NCBI GenBank assembly: GCA_934364805.1
Contig: CAKRMH010000008.1
Location: forward strand, 69,811-133,810
Reading direction: 5' to 3'
Source: an uncultured Lachnospiraceae bacterium
GTDB taxonomy: Bacteria > Bacillota > Clostridia > Lachnospirales > Lachnospiraceae
DNA: 64,000 bases
Shown: positions 51,578 through 61,260 of the stretch, piece after piece
Numbering within the stretch: position 1 is the first letter of the stretch
Layout: each line of letters opens with the position of its first letter
Position numbers and translations under genes: made by a program
Notes under the pieces: model-generated
The model's input: the letters and a program-made list of their open reading frames with translations, nothing else
What the model was told of the DNA's origin: nothing
Databases searched by the model: none

Positions 51578-52717
51578 ATGAGGAAATGGAAGAGAAGGAA
51601 AAAAGAGCCGGAAACAATTGGCGGCATGCTGAGAAGGAAAAGACGCAGAAATTATATTCTGCTTGCATCTGCCAATATTATGATCATTGGACTTTTGGTG
51701 TGGCAGCTCTGGAGTTTTAAAGAGCGGATGGATCAGCTGGATAACCAACTGACATATCTGATGGATACCAACAGTACGATCCAGGGTGATGTGAGTGGAA
51801 TGCAGTCCAATATCCAGGCAAAACTGGATGAGGAGGCGAGCCTGCTTTCAAATTACTCCATCGAGACGACGGCGGTAGATTTTAATGCGGGAACATATGA
51901 TGTTGAGATCCATGTCACTCCGAAGGAATACACGGATGAGACACAGGTCGTTGTGTATTTTGGAACTACGGAGTATCATCTGCAAAAGGGCAGTAAGGAT
52001 TTTGAAGGAAGTGCAACGCTAAGTTTCCTGAATTCTTATGACGGAAATGTAACGTTCCTTTTTATCAATGGCGAAAAGAAATCCACGGAAGTGCTGAAAA
52101 ACTATGTTGGTTATCCACATACTTTCGAGGATGTCCTCTATGGCAATCTTGGTGAATTTCCGGAATATAAAGACGGTAAATTAAAGATTGGTGGTGAAAC
52201 GCAATTTACTTTGCAGGGGAATGATACGTTCCAGTTTGAAAGCTGTGATATCGTGGTAAAAGCCGGAACAGATGATATTTACCGTGGGAATCTGTTAAAT
52301 GGGGAAGTATTGCTGAAACCTGCGGATGATACTGTGGATGATCATGCAGACCAGGATAATAACAATGGTGATAGTGCTCCGGAGAATAATGCGGCAGATT
52401 CCGCAGAGCAGGTGATTGAGCCGGCAACGGAAAATGCTAGTGCAGAAGAAAGCGGACCGATATCCAGTACGGATGGAACCTACACGATTACAGATGCACT
52501 TCAGATGGCACAGGACACGAAGGTACAGATCCGTCTGGAAGCGAAGACGACGGATGGATTTACCTTTGATTACGTGATCTTTGAAGGAAAAACAGCGCAG
52601 GCGGATCCACAAAAACCGGATACGGCAGTAGATGGCTGGCAGGAGTCGGAAGATTATCTTCCATACACTTATACGGTGACAGATCCCAATGGTGCGGTAC
52701 GCATATTTGGAAACTAA
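51578..52717 (+). CDS. Membrane-anchored protein of unknown function
   Basis: A 379-residue protein. A very basic N-terminus (residues 1-27, MRKWKRRKKEPETIGGMLRRK) precedes one membrane helix (YILLASANIMIIGLLVWQLW), a coiled-coil stretch (FKERMDQLDNQLTYLMDTNS) and an extracellular part rich in beta strands. Residues 260-310 form an Asp/Asn/Glu-rich low-complexity linker before a second C-terminal beta domain. The start at 51578 follows GGGGGGCGG; a longer in-frame ORF begins inside the hairpin repeat. I do not recognise any domain; it may scaffold or sense at the cell surface. Confidence 0.75.
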   Translation: MRKWKRRKKEPETIGGMLRRKRRRNYILLASANIMIIGLLVWQLWSFKERMDQLDNQLTYLMDTNSTIQGDVSGMQSNIQAKLDEEASLLSNYSIETTAVDFNAGTYDVEIHVTPKEYTDETQVVVYFGTTEYHLQKGSKDFEGSATLSFLNSYDGNVTFLFINGEKKSTEVLKNYVGYPHTFEDVLYGNLGEFPEYKDGKLKIGGETQFTLQGNDTFQFESCDIVVKAGTDDIYRGNLLNGEVLLKPADDTVDDHADQDNNNGDSAPENNAADSAEQVIEPATENASAEESGPISSTDGTYTITDALQMAQDTKVQIRLEAKTTDGFTFDYVIFEGKTAQADPQKPDTAVDGWQESEDYLPYTYTVTDPNGAVRIFGN

Positions 52718-52758
52718 AAAAAGAATCTGGCTGAGATTATCAGTCAGATTCTTTTTTT
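52716..52758. terminator. Bidirectional terminator, convergent genes
   Basis: AAAAAAAGAATCTG and CAGATTCTTTTTTT form a 14-bp stem with a 15-nt loop. Both sides have runs usable as a U tract. It overlaps the last codons of the histidine kinase gene. Confidence 0.88.
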
Positions 52759-54176
52759 GATACCGGTAATGTGAAAATGAATTCCGTACCGACGCCTTCG
52801 GTACTGATACAATTGATATATTCGTTGTGAGCCTGGATGATCTCCTTGACAATGGAAAGACCAAGCCCGGTGCCTTTTTTGTCTTTTCCGCGTGAGAGAT
52901 CGGTCTTATAGAAGCGCTCCCAGATCTTTTTTACACTGTCTGAAGGAATGCCAATGCCGTAATCCTTGACGGAAACGAATACCTTTTCGTTTTTCAGACT
53001 GGTTTCGATACGGATGGAAGAATCGTTGTGGCTGAATTTAATGGCGTTATCGATCAGGTTGTAAAGAACCTGCTGGATCTTCGACATATCGCCGGTAACA
53101 AGCAGCTTCTGACCGGTCAGGATGACTTCAAAAGTAATTCCTTTTTTGCTGCAGGTCCCTTCAAAGGTCTGTAACGTCATGCGGATCATCTGGTTGAGAT
53201 CAAAATCACTGAGATCGAGCATCATACCATGGTGTCCGAACTGATTCAGATCCAGAAGGCTCTTCGTCAGTTTATTCAGACGTTCTGTCTCAAAAAGAAT
53301 GATGTTCAGGTATTTTTCCTGCATTTCAACAGGAATCGTGCCATCGATCATGGCTTCCACATACCCCTTGATCGAAGTAAGCGGAGAACGGAAATCATGG
53401 GAGACATTCGAGACGAACTTACGCTGATCCTCTTCAAGCGTATCCAGCTCATGGGACATATAGTTTAAGGTGTTGGCAAGATAGCCCATCTCATCGCTGC
53501 GGTGCACATCGATCGTCGCAGAAAAATCCCCCTTGGCATATGATCTGGCAGCCTTTGTAATCCTGCGCAGCGGTACATAAAAGGTGTAGCCAAAGATCAA
53601 AAGCAGAACCAGTCCACATAGATAAATGATACCCATTGTGTAGAAGGAAATGTTTGTGTAGCCATTGGCATTTTTCAGAATGTCCGATAACGGTTTATGT
53701 AACAGGACATATCCCCGTACTTTGTAGTTGATCGTGATCGGGGAAAAAACACTGAGCATTTTTTCATCATAGGAATGATAAAAAGTCCCAATGTGGTAAT
53801 ATTTATTCCCAAAATCAGAAATATCAAAGTGTTTGATCTTGACATAATTCTGCTCCAGTGCATTCTGGCTCACACTGCTGTCGCTCGAATCCAGAAGCAG
53901 ATTTCCCTGCTGGTCGATGATCCAGATGTCTGCGGAAAGATAGCTGGCAAGTGATTGCAGCCTGAGCTGAAGATCATCGAGGGATATGGAATTCTTATAG
54001 TAGGTTGCTGCATAGTCGGAGGCAATCAGTGTCGATTCACGGTAAAGAGAACGGGCCTCCTCGGCTTCCATATGACTGGACATATTTTTCTGCGTAAAGG
54101 TGCTCAGAATGCAGAAAGCAATGATCCCGAATACAAGATAGCCGCAGATCAGTTTCGTAAAAAGTGTGCGTTTCAT
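52740..54176 (-). CDS. Sensor histidine kinase
   Basis: A 478-residue membrane kinase with helices at about residues 8-28 and 175-200 bracketing a 145-residue extracellular sensor (ASYLSADIWIIDQQGNLLLDSS is PAS/Cache-like). HAMP (VPLRRITKAARSYAKGDFSA), HisKA with His260 (FVSNVSHDFRSPLTSIKGY) and HATPase_c (LIDNAIKFS, DYGIGIP, GTGLGLSIV) follow. It ends the mutS2-regulator-kinase operon. The sensor resembles single-Cache kinases; the stimulus is unknown. Confidence 0.92.
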   Translation of the reverse strand: MKRTLFTKLICGYLVFGIIAFCILSTFTQKNMSSHMEAEEARSLYRESTLIASDYAATYYKNSISLDDLQLRLQSLASYLSADIWIIDQQGNLLLDSSDSSVSQNALEQNYVKIKHFDISDFGNKYYHIGTFYHSYDEKMLSVFSPITINYKVRGYVLLHKPLSDILKNANGYTNISFYTMGIIYLCGLVLLLIFGYTFYVPLRRITKAARSYAKGDFSATIDVHRSDEMGYLANTLNYMSHELDTLEEDQRKFVSNVSHDFRSPLTSIKGYVEAMIDGTIPVEMQEKYLNIILFETERLNKLTKSLLDLNQFGHHGMMLDLSDFDLNQMIRMTLQTFEGTCSKKGITFEVILTGQKLLVTGDMSKIQQVLYNLIDNAIKFSHNDSSIRIETSLKNEKVFVSVKDYGIGIPSDSVKKIWERFYKTDLSRGKDKKGTGLGLSIVKEIIQAHNEYINCISTEGVGTEFIFTLPVSKKESD

Positions 54177-54184
54177 AATATCCC

Positions 54185-54892
54185 CTATGCCTGATTTTTC
54201 ACTTCGAATTTATAACCGATGCCCCAGACGGTGGAAAGACGCCACACATCATGATCCTTGATCTTTTCACGGAGCCGTTTGACATGGACATCAACAGTCC
54301 GGGTGTCTCCGATGTATTCATAGCCCCAGATATGATCCAGAAGCTGTTCACGTGTAAATACCTGATTTGGAGAGGATGCAAGAAAATACAAAAGCTCCAG
54401 CTCTTTTGGCGGCATATCGATCGGGTTTCCATTATAGATAACGGAATAGTTGGAAAGATTCACGATCAGATCCGGATATTCCACGCATTTGATCTCGATG
54501 GAAGGTTCTTCCTGCTTGACCGGCTGATAACGCCGTAAAACAGCTTTTACGCGTGCTACAAGCTCCTTGGAATCGAAAGGTTTCATAATGTAGTCATCTG
54601 CACCAAGCTCAAGTCCGAGCACCTTGTCAAAGATCTCGCCTTTTGCGGAGAGCATGATGATCGGGACGTTGGCTTTGGCGCGGATCTCGCGGCAGACCTG
54701 ATAACCGTCAATGCCCGGAAGCATCAGATCTAAAAGGATCAGATTGGGATGATAGCGCTCAAATTCTGCAAGTGCCTCCTCGCCGTCATTGACGATTTTT
54801 GTGTCAAAGCATTCTTTGGTGAGATAAAGAGAGACAAGCTCTGCAATATTGTTGTCGTCATCTACAATGAGTATTTTCTGTTTAGCGACCAT
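54185..54892 (-). CDS. OmpR-family response regulator
   Basis: A 235-residue regulator. The receiver has acidic residues VDDD (10-13), phospho-acceptor Asp55 (LILLDLMLPG), and LSAKGE / IMKPFDSKELVAR. The C-terminal winged helix includes MPPKELELLYFLASSP and TRTVDVHVKRLREKI, so it binds direct repeats. The linker with the Lys/Glu-rich segment QEEPSIEIKCVEYPD is longer than usual. It lies eight bases upstream of its kinase, and 20 bases after mutS2. Confidence 0.94.
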   Translation of the reverse strand: MVAKQKILIVDDDNNIAELVSLYLTKECFDTKIVNDGEEALAEFERYHPNLILLDLMLPGIDGYQVCREIRAKANVPIIMLSAKGEIFDKVLGLELGADDYIMKPFDSKELVARVKAVLRRYQPVKQEEPSIEIKCVEYPDLIVNLSNYSVIYNGNPIDMPPKELELLYFLASSPNQVFTREQLLDHIWGYEYIGDTRTVDVHVKRLREKIKDHDVWRLSTVWGIGYKFEVKNQA

Positions 54893-54912
54893 ATAAATTC
54901 TCCCTGTTATAA

Positions 54913-57312
54913 TTATTCAAATTCTGCAATGGTTACACCGGCATCTCCTTCACCGAATTCTCCAAGGTGGAAGGATTTGACGTATTTCAGACGTTTTAAG
55001 TGATTCTGTACAGCTGTGCGGAGTGCACCGGTTCCTTTTCCGTGTACGATCCGTACAGAAGGAATATGGGCGATATAGGCATCATCCAGATATTTGTCCA
55101 GGCGTGCAATCGCTTCATCGGTTGTAAGACCGATCAGATTGATCTCGGTGGAGACAGAAGAGGCTTTGCTCATCTTGATCTTTCCGGATCCGTTTCCGCC
55201 GGTTTTGCCAAGTCCGTATTTTTTGGCAATCGGAGAAGACGCATCATCATTGATCAGTACCAGATCGTTGATATTTACCAGAGAACGGAGAATACCCATC
55301 TGGACGTACAGATCGCCTTTGGCATTCGGAAGCGTGTGTACAGTACCTTTTAAATTCATGCTGAGTACTTTTACCGTATCTCCGATGCGGAGCTTCTTCG
55401 GTACATTGTGGTTTGCTGTTTCTTTCTTTTTGACGTTGGATAATTTCTTCTCTTTTTCCGTCATTTTATTACGGACATTGGTACGTTCCTTTTCCATCTG
55501 GCTCATTGGAGCAGTACCTTTTCCATATTTATTGAAATTGCGGATGGTTTCATCTGCAAGCTCTTTTGCTTCTTTGAGGATCTGTAAAGCTTCTTCGTTG
55601 GCTTCACGCAGGATTTTGTCCTTGCTTGCATCCAGCCGCTCCTGTTTGCTTTCTAATTGCTTTTTCAAAGTCTCAATCTCGGCTTTGTAGCGGTTGATCT
55701 CAAGCTGTTCCTTTTCGATCGTTACACGGCTGGCTTCCAGGTTGGCAAGAAGATCTTCAAAATCAGCATCTTTCTGACCGATACGGTCTTTGGCATCCTC
55801 AATGATATTGTCGGCAAGACCGAGTTTGGAGGAGATTGCAAAAGCATTACTTTTTCCAGGAATACCGATCAGGAGGCGGTAGGTCGGGCTCAAAGTCTCG
55901 ACATTAAACTCACAGCAGGCATTTTCCACGCCTTCCGAGGTCAGTGCATACACTTTCAGTTCACTATAATGTGTGGTAGCCATAACAACGGAGCCATACT
56001 GGCCGAGTTTGTGCAGGATAGAGATTGCAAGAGCCGCTCCTTCCGTTGGATCAGTTCCGGCACAGAGCTCATCAAAAAGGACAAGACTTCTGTCGTCTGC
56101 ATGCTCCAGAATGCGGATGATATTGACCATATGGGAAGAAAATGTACTTAAGCTCTGCTCAATGCTCTGTTCGTCTCCGATATCAGCAAATACCTCATCA
56201 AAAATTGCAAGTTCAGAACGATCACCGGCCGGAATATGAAGACCGGATTGTCCCATCAGTGTCAGAAGACCGACCGTTTTTAAGGAAACGGTCTTACCGC
56301 CGGTATTTGGGCCGGTAACGATCAGCTGCTTGTACTCCCCGCCAAGACGGACATCGATCGGTACGACTTTTTTGGCGTCTAAAAGCGGATGGCGTCCTTT
56401 GCGGATATTGATGGATCCGTTTGTGTTAAAGACAGGCGCAACACCGTTGTAGGTTTTGGCAAGGGCTGCCTTGGCAAAGATAAAGTCCAGTTCGGCAAGC
56501 ACACGGTAGTCATTTTCCAGTGCAGCGGCATGTTCGGCAACCAGATTACTCAAAGCTGCAAGGATTGCATTGATCTCATCCTGTTCTTTGATGAAAAGTT
56601 CACGGAGCTCGTTATTCAGGTTCACAACAGCCATTGGCTCGATGAAAAGTGTGGAACCGCTGGAAGACTGGTCATGTACCATACCTGGAACCTGTGTTTT
56701 GGCTTCTGCTTTGATCGGCAGACAGTAACGTCCGTCACGCATGGTAACGACAGCATCCTGAAGATAGGTTCTGGTCGTGCTGTTATTCATGATGGAAGTC
56801 AGCTGTGCGTGGATACGGTCATTCATTCCACGGATGGATTTGCGGATCTTAAATAGTGCCGGGCTTGCGTCATCGGCAATCTCATCTTCGGATAAAATAC
56901 AACGGCTGATCTCATCGTGTAATGGAGAAAGCGGTTCAAGCTCTGTAAAAAGCGGAGTCAGGGAATCTGTTTTCTCATCTGCCCGGTCTGAACGGTCGTA
57001 AGCCTTGGCACGCTTGGCAACCTCAAGAAGAGAGCGGATGCGAAGAAGCTCAGATGCATTTAAAGAGCCACCGATATCCAGACGTTTTAAACAGGCATGG
57101 ATATTATGGATTCCGGCAAAAGTAATGGAACTGCTCTTATACAGACGGTTTAACGCATCCTCAGTGGTTGTCTGCAGTGTACGGATCTCATCCGGGTCTG
57201 TCAGCGGTTCCAGATGCAGACAGCGTTCTTTGGTTTCCTCACAGGAAGCGAATGAGGCAAGCTGCTCTAATATTTTATAATATTCTAATGTTTTTAGTAC
57301 TTTATGATTCAT
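54913..57312 (-). CDS. mutS2: MutS2 family ATPase / Smr nuclease
   Basis: A 799-residue protein. The MutS core includes TGPNTGGKTVSLKTVGLL (Walker A), DIGDEQSIEQSLSTFSSHMVNI and LFDELCAGTDPTEGAALA (Walker B), followed by a helical clamp, a KOW-like segment (LRIGDTVKVLSMNLKGTV) and an Smr domain (EINLIGLTTDEAIARLDKYL, VRIVHGKGTGALRTAVQNHL). In Bacillus MutS2 acts in ribosome-collision rescue; older literature assigns it to suppression of homologous recombination. The domain order and length are standard. First gene of the minus-strand operon, divergent from the HtrA-like gene. Confidence 0.95.
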   Translation of the reverse strand: MNHKVLKTLEYYKILEQLASFASCEETKERCLHLEPLTDPDEIRTLQTTTEDALNRLYKSSSITFAGIHNIHACLKRLDIGGSLNASELLRIRSLLEVAKRAKAYDRSDRADEKTDSLTPLFTELEPLSPLHDEISRCILSEDEIADDASPALFKIRKSIRGMNDRIHAQLTSIMNNSTTRTYLQDAVVTMRDGRYCLPIKAEAKTQVPGMVHDQSSSGSTLFIEPMAVVNLNNELRELFIKEQDEINAILAALSNLVAEHAAALENDYRVLAELDFIFAKAALAKTYNGVAPVFNTNGSINIRKGRHPLLDAKKVVPIDVRLGGEYKQLIVTGPNTGGKTVSLKTVGLLTLMGQSGLHIPAGDRSELAIFDEVFADIGDEQSIEQSLSTFSSHMVNIIRILEHADDRSLVLFDELCAGTDPTEGAALAISILHKLGQYGSVVMATTHYSELKVYALTSEGVENACCEFNVETLSPTYRLLIGIPGKSNAFAISSKLGLADNIIEDAKDRIGQKDADFEDLLANLEASRVTIEKEQLEINRYKAEIETLKKQLESKQERLDASKDKILREANEEALQILKEAKELADETIRNFNKYGKGTAPMSQMEKERTNVRNKMTEKEKKLSNVKKKETANHNVPKKLRIGDTVKVLSMNLKGTVHTLPNAKGDLYVQMGILRSLVNINDLVLINDDASSPIAKKYGLGKTGGNGSGKIKMSKASSVSTEINLIGLTTDEAIARLDKYLDDAYIAHIPSVRIVHGKGTGALRTAVQNHLKRLKYVKSFHLGEFGEGDAGVTIAEFE

Positions 57313-57386
57313 AATGTGTATTTCCTTATTCTAATATGCTGCCTTTATTATATCGCATTCCCCTGTTTTCTGAAAGGTAAAAATAG

Positions 57387-57415
57387 TTGCGCATAAGGAT
57401 AAATGCGAATATAAT
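57387..57415 (+). promoter_or_regulatory. Promoter of HtrA-like gene
   Basis: TTGCGC (57387-57392), a 17-bp spacer and TATAAT (57410-57415) lie 59 bases before the chosen start. This excludes the longer ORF that begins at 57387. Confidence 0.65.
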
Positions 57416-57473
57416 GAGTAATAGCGTGGGTTTTGTTACCACTTATTTTCGAAATACAGGCAGGATACGGTAT

Positions 57474-58739
57474 ATGGAAGATCAGAAACATCAGAAAAAT
57501 GAATTTATCCGGGAACAGATCAAGAATAAGCCGGTGAACCGGAAAAAGGCAGCAGCAAAGGTTGGTATATGTGCCATTTGCGGTGTTGTTTTTGCCCTTG
57601 CAGCAGCCGTCGTGTTTGTTCTTGCTGAGCCTGCGGTCCGGAAGATCCTCTGCCCTCAGGAAGAAGAAAATCCGGATTCTGTAAACACATATATCGCAGA
57701 TACGGAAAGTGTAACAGAGTCAGAACAAAGTGATCCTGATGTGACCAGTCAGCCACAGGAAAGCCTTTCGATTGCAGATTATCAGAATTTGCAGAATCAA
57801 CTGTATGCGATCGGCAGTCAGGCAAATCATTCCATTGTAACTGTGACAAGCGTCGTGAGCAATACCGACTGGTTCCATAATTCTTATGAGAGCGAGGGAC
57901 AGGGCTCCGGTGTGATTATTCAGGAAAATGCATCGGAAGTGCTGATTTTGACGGAACAGAAAGTCATCACCGATCCGTCCCGTATAACAGTTACATTTAT
58001 CGATAACACCACTGCAGGTGCGGTCATGAAAAAATACGACGGCAATACTGGAATTGCAGTTTTGAGTGTGGCAAGATCGGACATCAGTGATAGTACGTTA
58101 GATACGATCTCAATTGCTGAGTTTGGCAATTCGAACGGGGTGACAAAGGGAAGTATTGTCATTGCTCTGGGAAGCCCGCTTGGAACCAATTATTCCATTC
58201 TGACCGGAAATGTTACTTCGACGGACAATGAAATATCGACCATTGACCATAATTATTCCATTTTTACAACAGACATTGTGGCAAGCAAAAGCAGCAGCGG
58301 AATTCTGATCAATGTAAGTGGTCAGATTGTCGGTATGGTCATGCAGGATTACAGCAATTCTTCCGAGGAAAATACGCTGATCGCAGTATCGTCAACCGAA
58401 CTGAAAAGCATGATCGATATGCTTGCGGAGGGAAAAGATATTCCATATCTTGGAATGACGGTTACAACCGTTACGGAGAAAATTGAAAAAGAGTATGACA
58501 TTCCCGAGGGTGTATATATCAAAGAGGCTATGATGGATTCGCCGGCAATGGCAGCTGGTCTTCAGAGCGGGGATGTGATTACGAAGATCAATGGAGAGAA
58601 AATTGCCAGCGACACAGCTTATAGTTCCCAGGTGATGAAACTGACACCGGGCGACACCATTCCAGTAGTTGTTCAGAGGCAGGGCGCAGACGGATATTCC
58701 GAAATTACCTGTGAAGTGGAAGTCGGCGTACTTGAATAA
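57474..58739 (+). CDS. HtrA/DegP-like protein with degenerate catalytic triad
   Basis: A 421-residue membrane-anchored protein: basic cytoplasmic tail of about 30 residues, one helix (VGICAICGVVFALAAAVVFVLA), an acidic linker, a trypsin-like domain (residues 115-320) and a C-terminal PDZ domain (PYLGMTVTTVTEKIEKEYD, ending GDTIPVVVQRQGADGYS). In true HtrA the triad is His in ILTNNHVV, Asp in DLAVLKV and Ser in GNSGGPL. Here the equivalents are LILTEQKVI (no His), NTGIAVLSV (Asp position not conserved) and SKSSSGILI. All three appear lost, so it is probably a non-catalytic scaffold or chaperone. The start at 57474 has a GGCAGGA ribosome binding site and a promoter upstream. Confidence 0.85.
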   Translation: MEDQKHQKNEFIREQIKNKPVNRKKAAAKVGICAICGVVFALAAAVVFVLAEPAVRKILCPQEEENPDSVNTYIADTESVTESEQSDPDVTSQPQESLSIADYQNLQNQLYAIGSQANHSIVTVTSVVSNTDWFHNSYESEGQGSGVIIQENASEVLILTEQKVITDPSRITVTFIDNTTAGAVMKKYDGNTGIAVLSVARSDISDSTLDTISIAEFGNSNGVTKGSIVIALGSPLGTNYSILTGNVTSTDNEISTIDHNYSIFTTDIVASKSSSGILINVSGQIVGMVMQDYSNSSEENTLIAVSSTELKSMIDMLAEGKDIPYLGMTVTTVTEKIEKEYDIPEGVYIKEAMMDSPAMAAGLQSGDVITKINGEKIASDTAYSSQVMKLTPGDTIPVVVQRQGADGYSEITCEVEVGVLE

Positions 58740-58792
58740 AGGAATGATCTACAGGTGGAATCCCTGTAATGGGTGAAGAAAGTGAGGAAATT

Positions 58793-59740
58793 ATGAAATA
58801 TATTGAAACACTCCGAGAAGGAGAACGTGTATCGGAAATCTATCTGGTGAAGTCCAAACAGGCAGCACTGACCAAAGCAGGAAAGCCATATGACAATGTG
58901 ATCCTGCAGGATAAGACAGGAACACTCGATGCCAAGATCTGGGATCCGGGTTCTGTCGGAATCGCTGAGTTTGAAGCAATGGATTACGTTGCAGTCACCG
59001 GTGATATCACAAGCTTCCAGGGAAATCTGCAGATGTCGATCAAACGAGCAAGAAAAGCGGATGAGGGAGAATATGAGCCAAAGGATTATCTCCCGGTCAG
59101 CAGCAAAGACATGGATGCCATGTATGAGGCCTTGAAAAAGTACATCGCATCTGTGAAAAATACATATCTGAATCAGCTGTTAAATGCATTTTTCGCAGAT
59201 CCGGAATTTGAGAAACGGTTTAAATTTCATTCTGCCGCAAAAAGCGTACACCACGGATTCGTTGGCGGACTTTTAGAGCATACATTAAGTGTTACCAGAA
59301 ACTGTGATTTTTTTGCAAAATGTTATCCAATCTTAAACAGAGATCTTATCGTAACAGCAGCAATTTTTCACGATATCGGTAAACTGGAGGAACTTTCTAC
59401 ATTCCCGGAGAATGATTACACGGATGAGGGACAGCTGCTTGGACACATTATGATCGGGGCAGAACAGGTCGGATTAAAAATCCGTGAAATCGAAGGATTT
59501 CCGGTAATTCTTGCAAACGAATTAAAACACTGTATCCTTGCACATCATGGAGAACTGGAATACGGTTCACCAAAGAAACCGGCGCTGGCTGAGGCCGTTG
59601 CACTGAGTTTTGCAGACAATATTGATGCCAAAATGGAGACAATCACGGAAATGTTCTCAAATGTTCCAGAGAATAATCTGGGGTGGCAGGGCTATAACCG
59701 CTTTATGGAGAGCAACTTCCGAAGAACAAGTCATGAATGA
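58793..59740 (+). CDS. YhaM-type 3'-5' exoribonuclease
   Basis: A 315-residue protein with an N-terminal OB fold (residues 1-100, SKQAALTKAGKPYDNVILQDKTG) and a C-terminal HD domain. HD motifs are HHGFVGGLLEHTLSV, AAIFHDIGKLEEL, and IMIGAEQVG with KHCILAHHGELEYG. The length matches B. subtilis YhaM (314 residues). I chose the start at 58793 for this reason and because a GTGAGG ribosome binding site precedes it; an alternative ATG lies 24 bases upstream. The stop overlaps the next start by four bases. Confidence 0.9.
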   Translation: MKYIETLREGERVSEIYLVKSKQAALTKAGKPYDNVILQDKTGTLDAKIWDPGSVGIAEFEAMDYVAVTGDITSFQGNLQMSIKRARKADEGEYEPKDYLPVSSKDMDAMYEALKKYIASVKNTYLNQLLNAFFADPEFEKRFKFHSAAKSVHHGFVGGLLEHTLSVTRNCDFFAKCYPILNRDLIVTAAIFHDIGKLEELSTFPENDYTDEGQLLGHIMIGAEQVGLKIREIEGFPVILANELKHCILAHHGELEYGSPKKPALAEAVALSFADNIDAKMETITEMFSNVPENNLGWQGYNRFMESNFRRTSHE

Positions 59741-61176
59741 GAAAATGTATGAATAAGAACGATTGTTTTAAATTAAAAATTACAGATATGGGTGTGGACG
59801 GGGAAGGAATCGGTAAATACGATGGCATGACCTTTTTCGTAAAGGATGCATTGATCGGAGACGAAATCCTTGCGCGTGCACTGAAACTGAAAAAAAATTA
59901 CGGATATGCGCGTGTGGAAGAGATTCTGACACCGTCGCCATACCGGGTAGAACCAAGGTGTCCGATCCACAGACAATGCGGAGGCTGTCAGATCCAGGCA
60001 CTTTCCTATCAGAAACAGCTGGAATTCAAAGGAGAAAAGGTGCGGAATAATCTCCTTCGAATCGGTGGATTTTCGGAGGAAGAACTGGATCAGGTCATGG
60101 AACCAACGGTTGGCATGGATGAACCATACCGCTATCGCAATAAGGCACAGTTTCCTGTTGGAAAAGATAAAGAAGGCAATCTGATCACCGGATTCTATGC
60201 GTCAAGAACGCACAGCATCATTCCGGTGACGGACTGCCTTCTTGGTGTATCTGAAAACGAAGAGATTCTTCTTGCTGTGAAAAATTATATGCAGAAAAAC
60301 CACATCGAACCGTACGATGAAAAGACCGGAAAAGGTCTCATCCGTCATGTTCTGATCCGCTTTGGATTCACAACAAAGGAAATCATGGTCTGTCTGATCA
60401 TCAATGGCACAAAACTGCCGAATCAGAAGGACTTGATCGATGCTTTGACAAAGATTGACGGAATGACTTCTATCTCATTCAATGTGAATACCAGAAATAC
60501 CAATGTGATTCTTGGTGACAGAACGGAATGTATCTGGGGACAGGCATATATCACGGATTATATTCATTTGAGAAAAGGGAAAGATTTCACCATTACGGAT
60601 ACGGCAATTGCGTATCAGATCTCTCCACAATCTTTCTATCAGGTCAACCCGGAGCAGACTGAGAAACTATACAGTCTGGCACTGGAATATGCGGGACTTA
60701 CCGGACAGGAAAGCGTGTGGGATCTCTACTGTGGAATCGGAACAATCTCCCTTTTCCTGGCACAGAAGGCGAAACAGGTCTATGGTGTGGAAATTGTGCC
60801 ACAGGCCATTGAGGATGCCAGAAATAACGCCAGTATCAATGGAATCACAAATGCAGAATTCTTTGTCGGGAAAGCCGAGGAAGTGCTTCCGGAATTCTAT
60901 GAAAGCCACAAAGGCAAAGATGACACCATGTCCCGCCCGGACGTGATCGTGGTCGACCCACCAAGAAAAGGCTGTGACCGTCTGTGCCTGGACACGATCC
61001 TTAAAATGCAGCCTGTGCGTGTAGTCTATGTCAGCTGCGATTCTGCAACACTTGCAAGGGATCTTCGCATTCTGTGCGACGGCGGGTATGAACTGAAAAA
61101 GGTCAGACCTGTGGACCAGTTCGCACATACGGGGCATGTGGAGACGGTTGTCTTGATGTCAAGAAGGAATAAATAA
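59737..61176 (+). CDS. RlmD/RumA-type 23S rRNA (uracil-C5) methyltransferase
   Basis: A 479-residue RNA methyltransferase. An N-terminal TRAM domain (MGVDGEGIGKYDGMTFFVKDAL) is followed by a 4Fe-4S binding region, CPIHRQCGGCQIQ, and the SAM fold with VWDLYCGIGTISLFLA, VEIVPQAIEDARNNA, and DVIVVDPPRKGC. The catalytic cysteine is in VSCDSATLARDLRIL and the final base-binding motif VDQFAHTGHVETVVLM. It modifies 23S U1939 or U747; the exact site cannot be read here. Translationally coupled to the YhaM gene by ATGA overlap. Confidence 0.93.
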   Translation: MRKCMNKNDCFKLKITDMGVDGEGIGKYDGMTFFVKDALIGDEILARALKLKKNYGYARVEEILTPSPYRVEPRCPIHRQCGGCQIQALSYQKQLEFKGEKVRNNLLRIGGFSEEELDQVMEPTVGMDEPYRYRNKAQFPVGKDKEGNLITGFYASRTHSIIPVTDCLLGVSENEEILLAVKNYMQKNHIEPYDEKTGKGLIRHVLIRFGFTTKEIMVCLIINGTKLPNQKDLIDALTKIDGMTSISFNVNTRNTNVILGDRTECIWGQAYITDYIHLRKGKDFTITDTAIAYQISPQSFYQVNPEQTEKLYSLALEYAGLTGQESVWDLYCGIGTISLFLAQKAKQVYGVEIVPQAIEDARNNASINGITNAEFFVGKAEEVLPEFYESHKGKDDTMSRPDVIVVDPPRKGCDRLCLDTILKMQPVRVVYVSCDSATLARDLRILCDGGYELKKVRPVDQFAHTGHVETVVLMSRRNK

Positions 61177-61260
61177 ACAACTGAAAAGTGTTGAAATCAA
61201 TAGGTTTTGAGTTTTACTCAAAAATGCAGAATTATGAGAAGGCAGTTTCTCCTTGATTTT

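Noticed and set aside
52295..52864. 189-aa antisense frame
   Set aside because: Covers the 3' halves of two convergent genes and their terminator; no RBS.
55094..56856. Several long plus-strand frames opposite mutS2
   Set aside because: Shadow frames of a highly conserved coding sequence on the minus strand.
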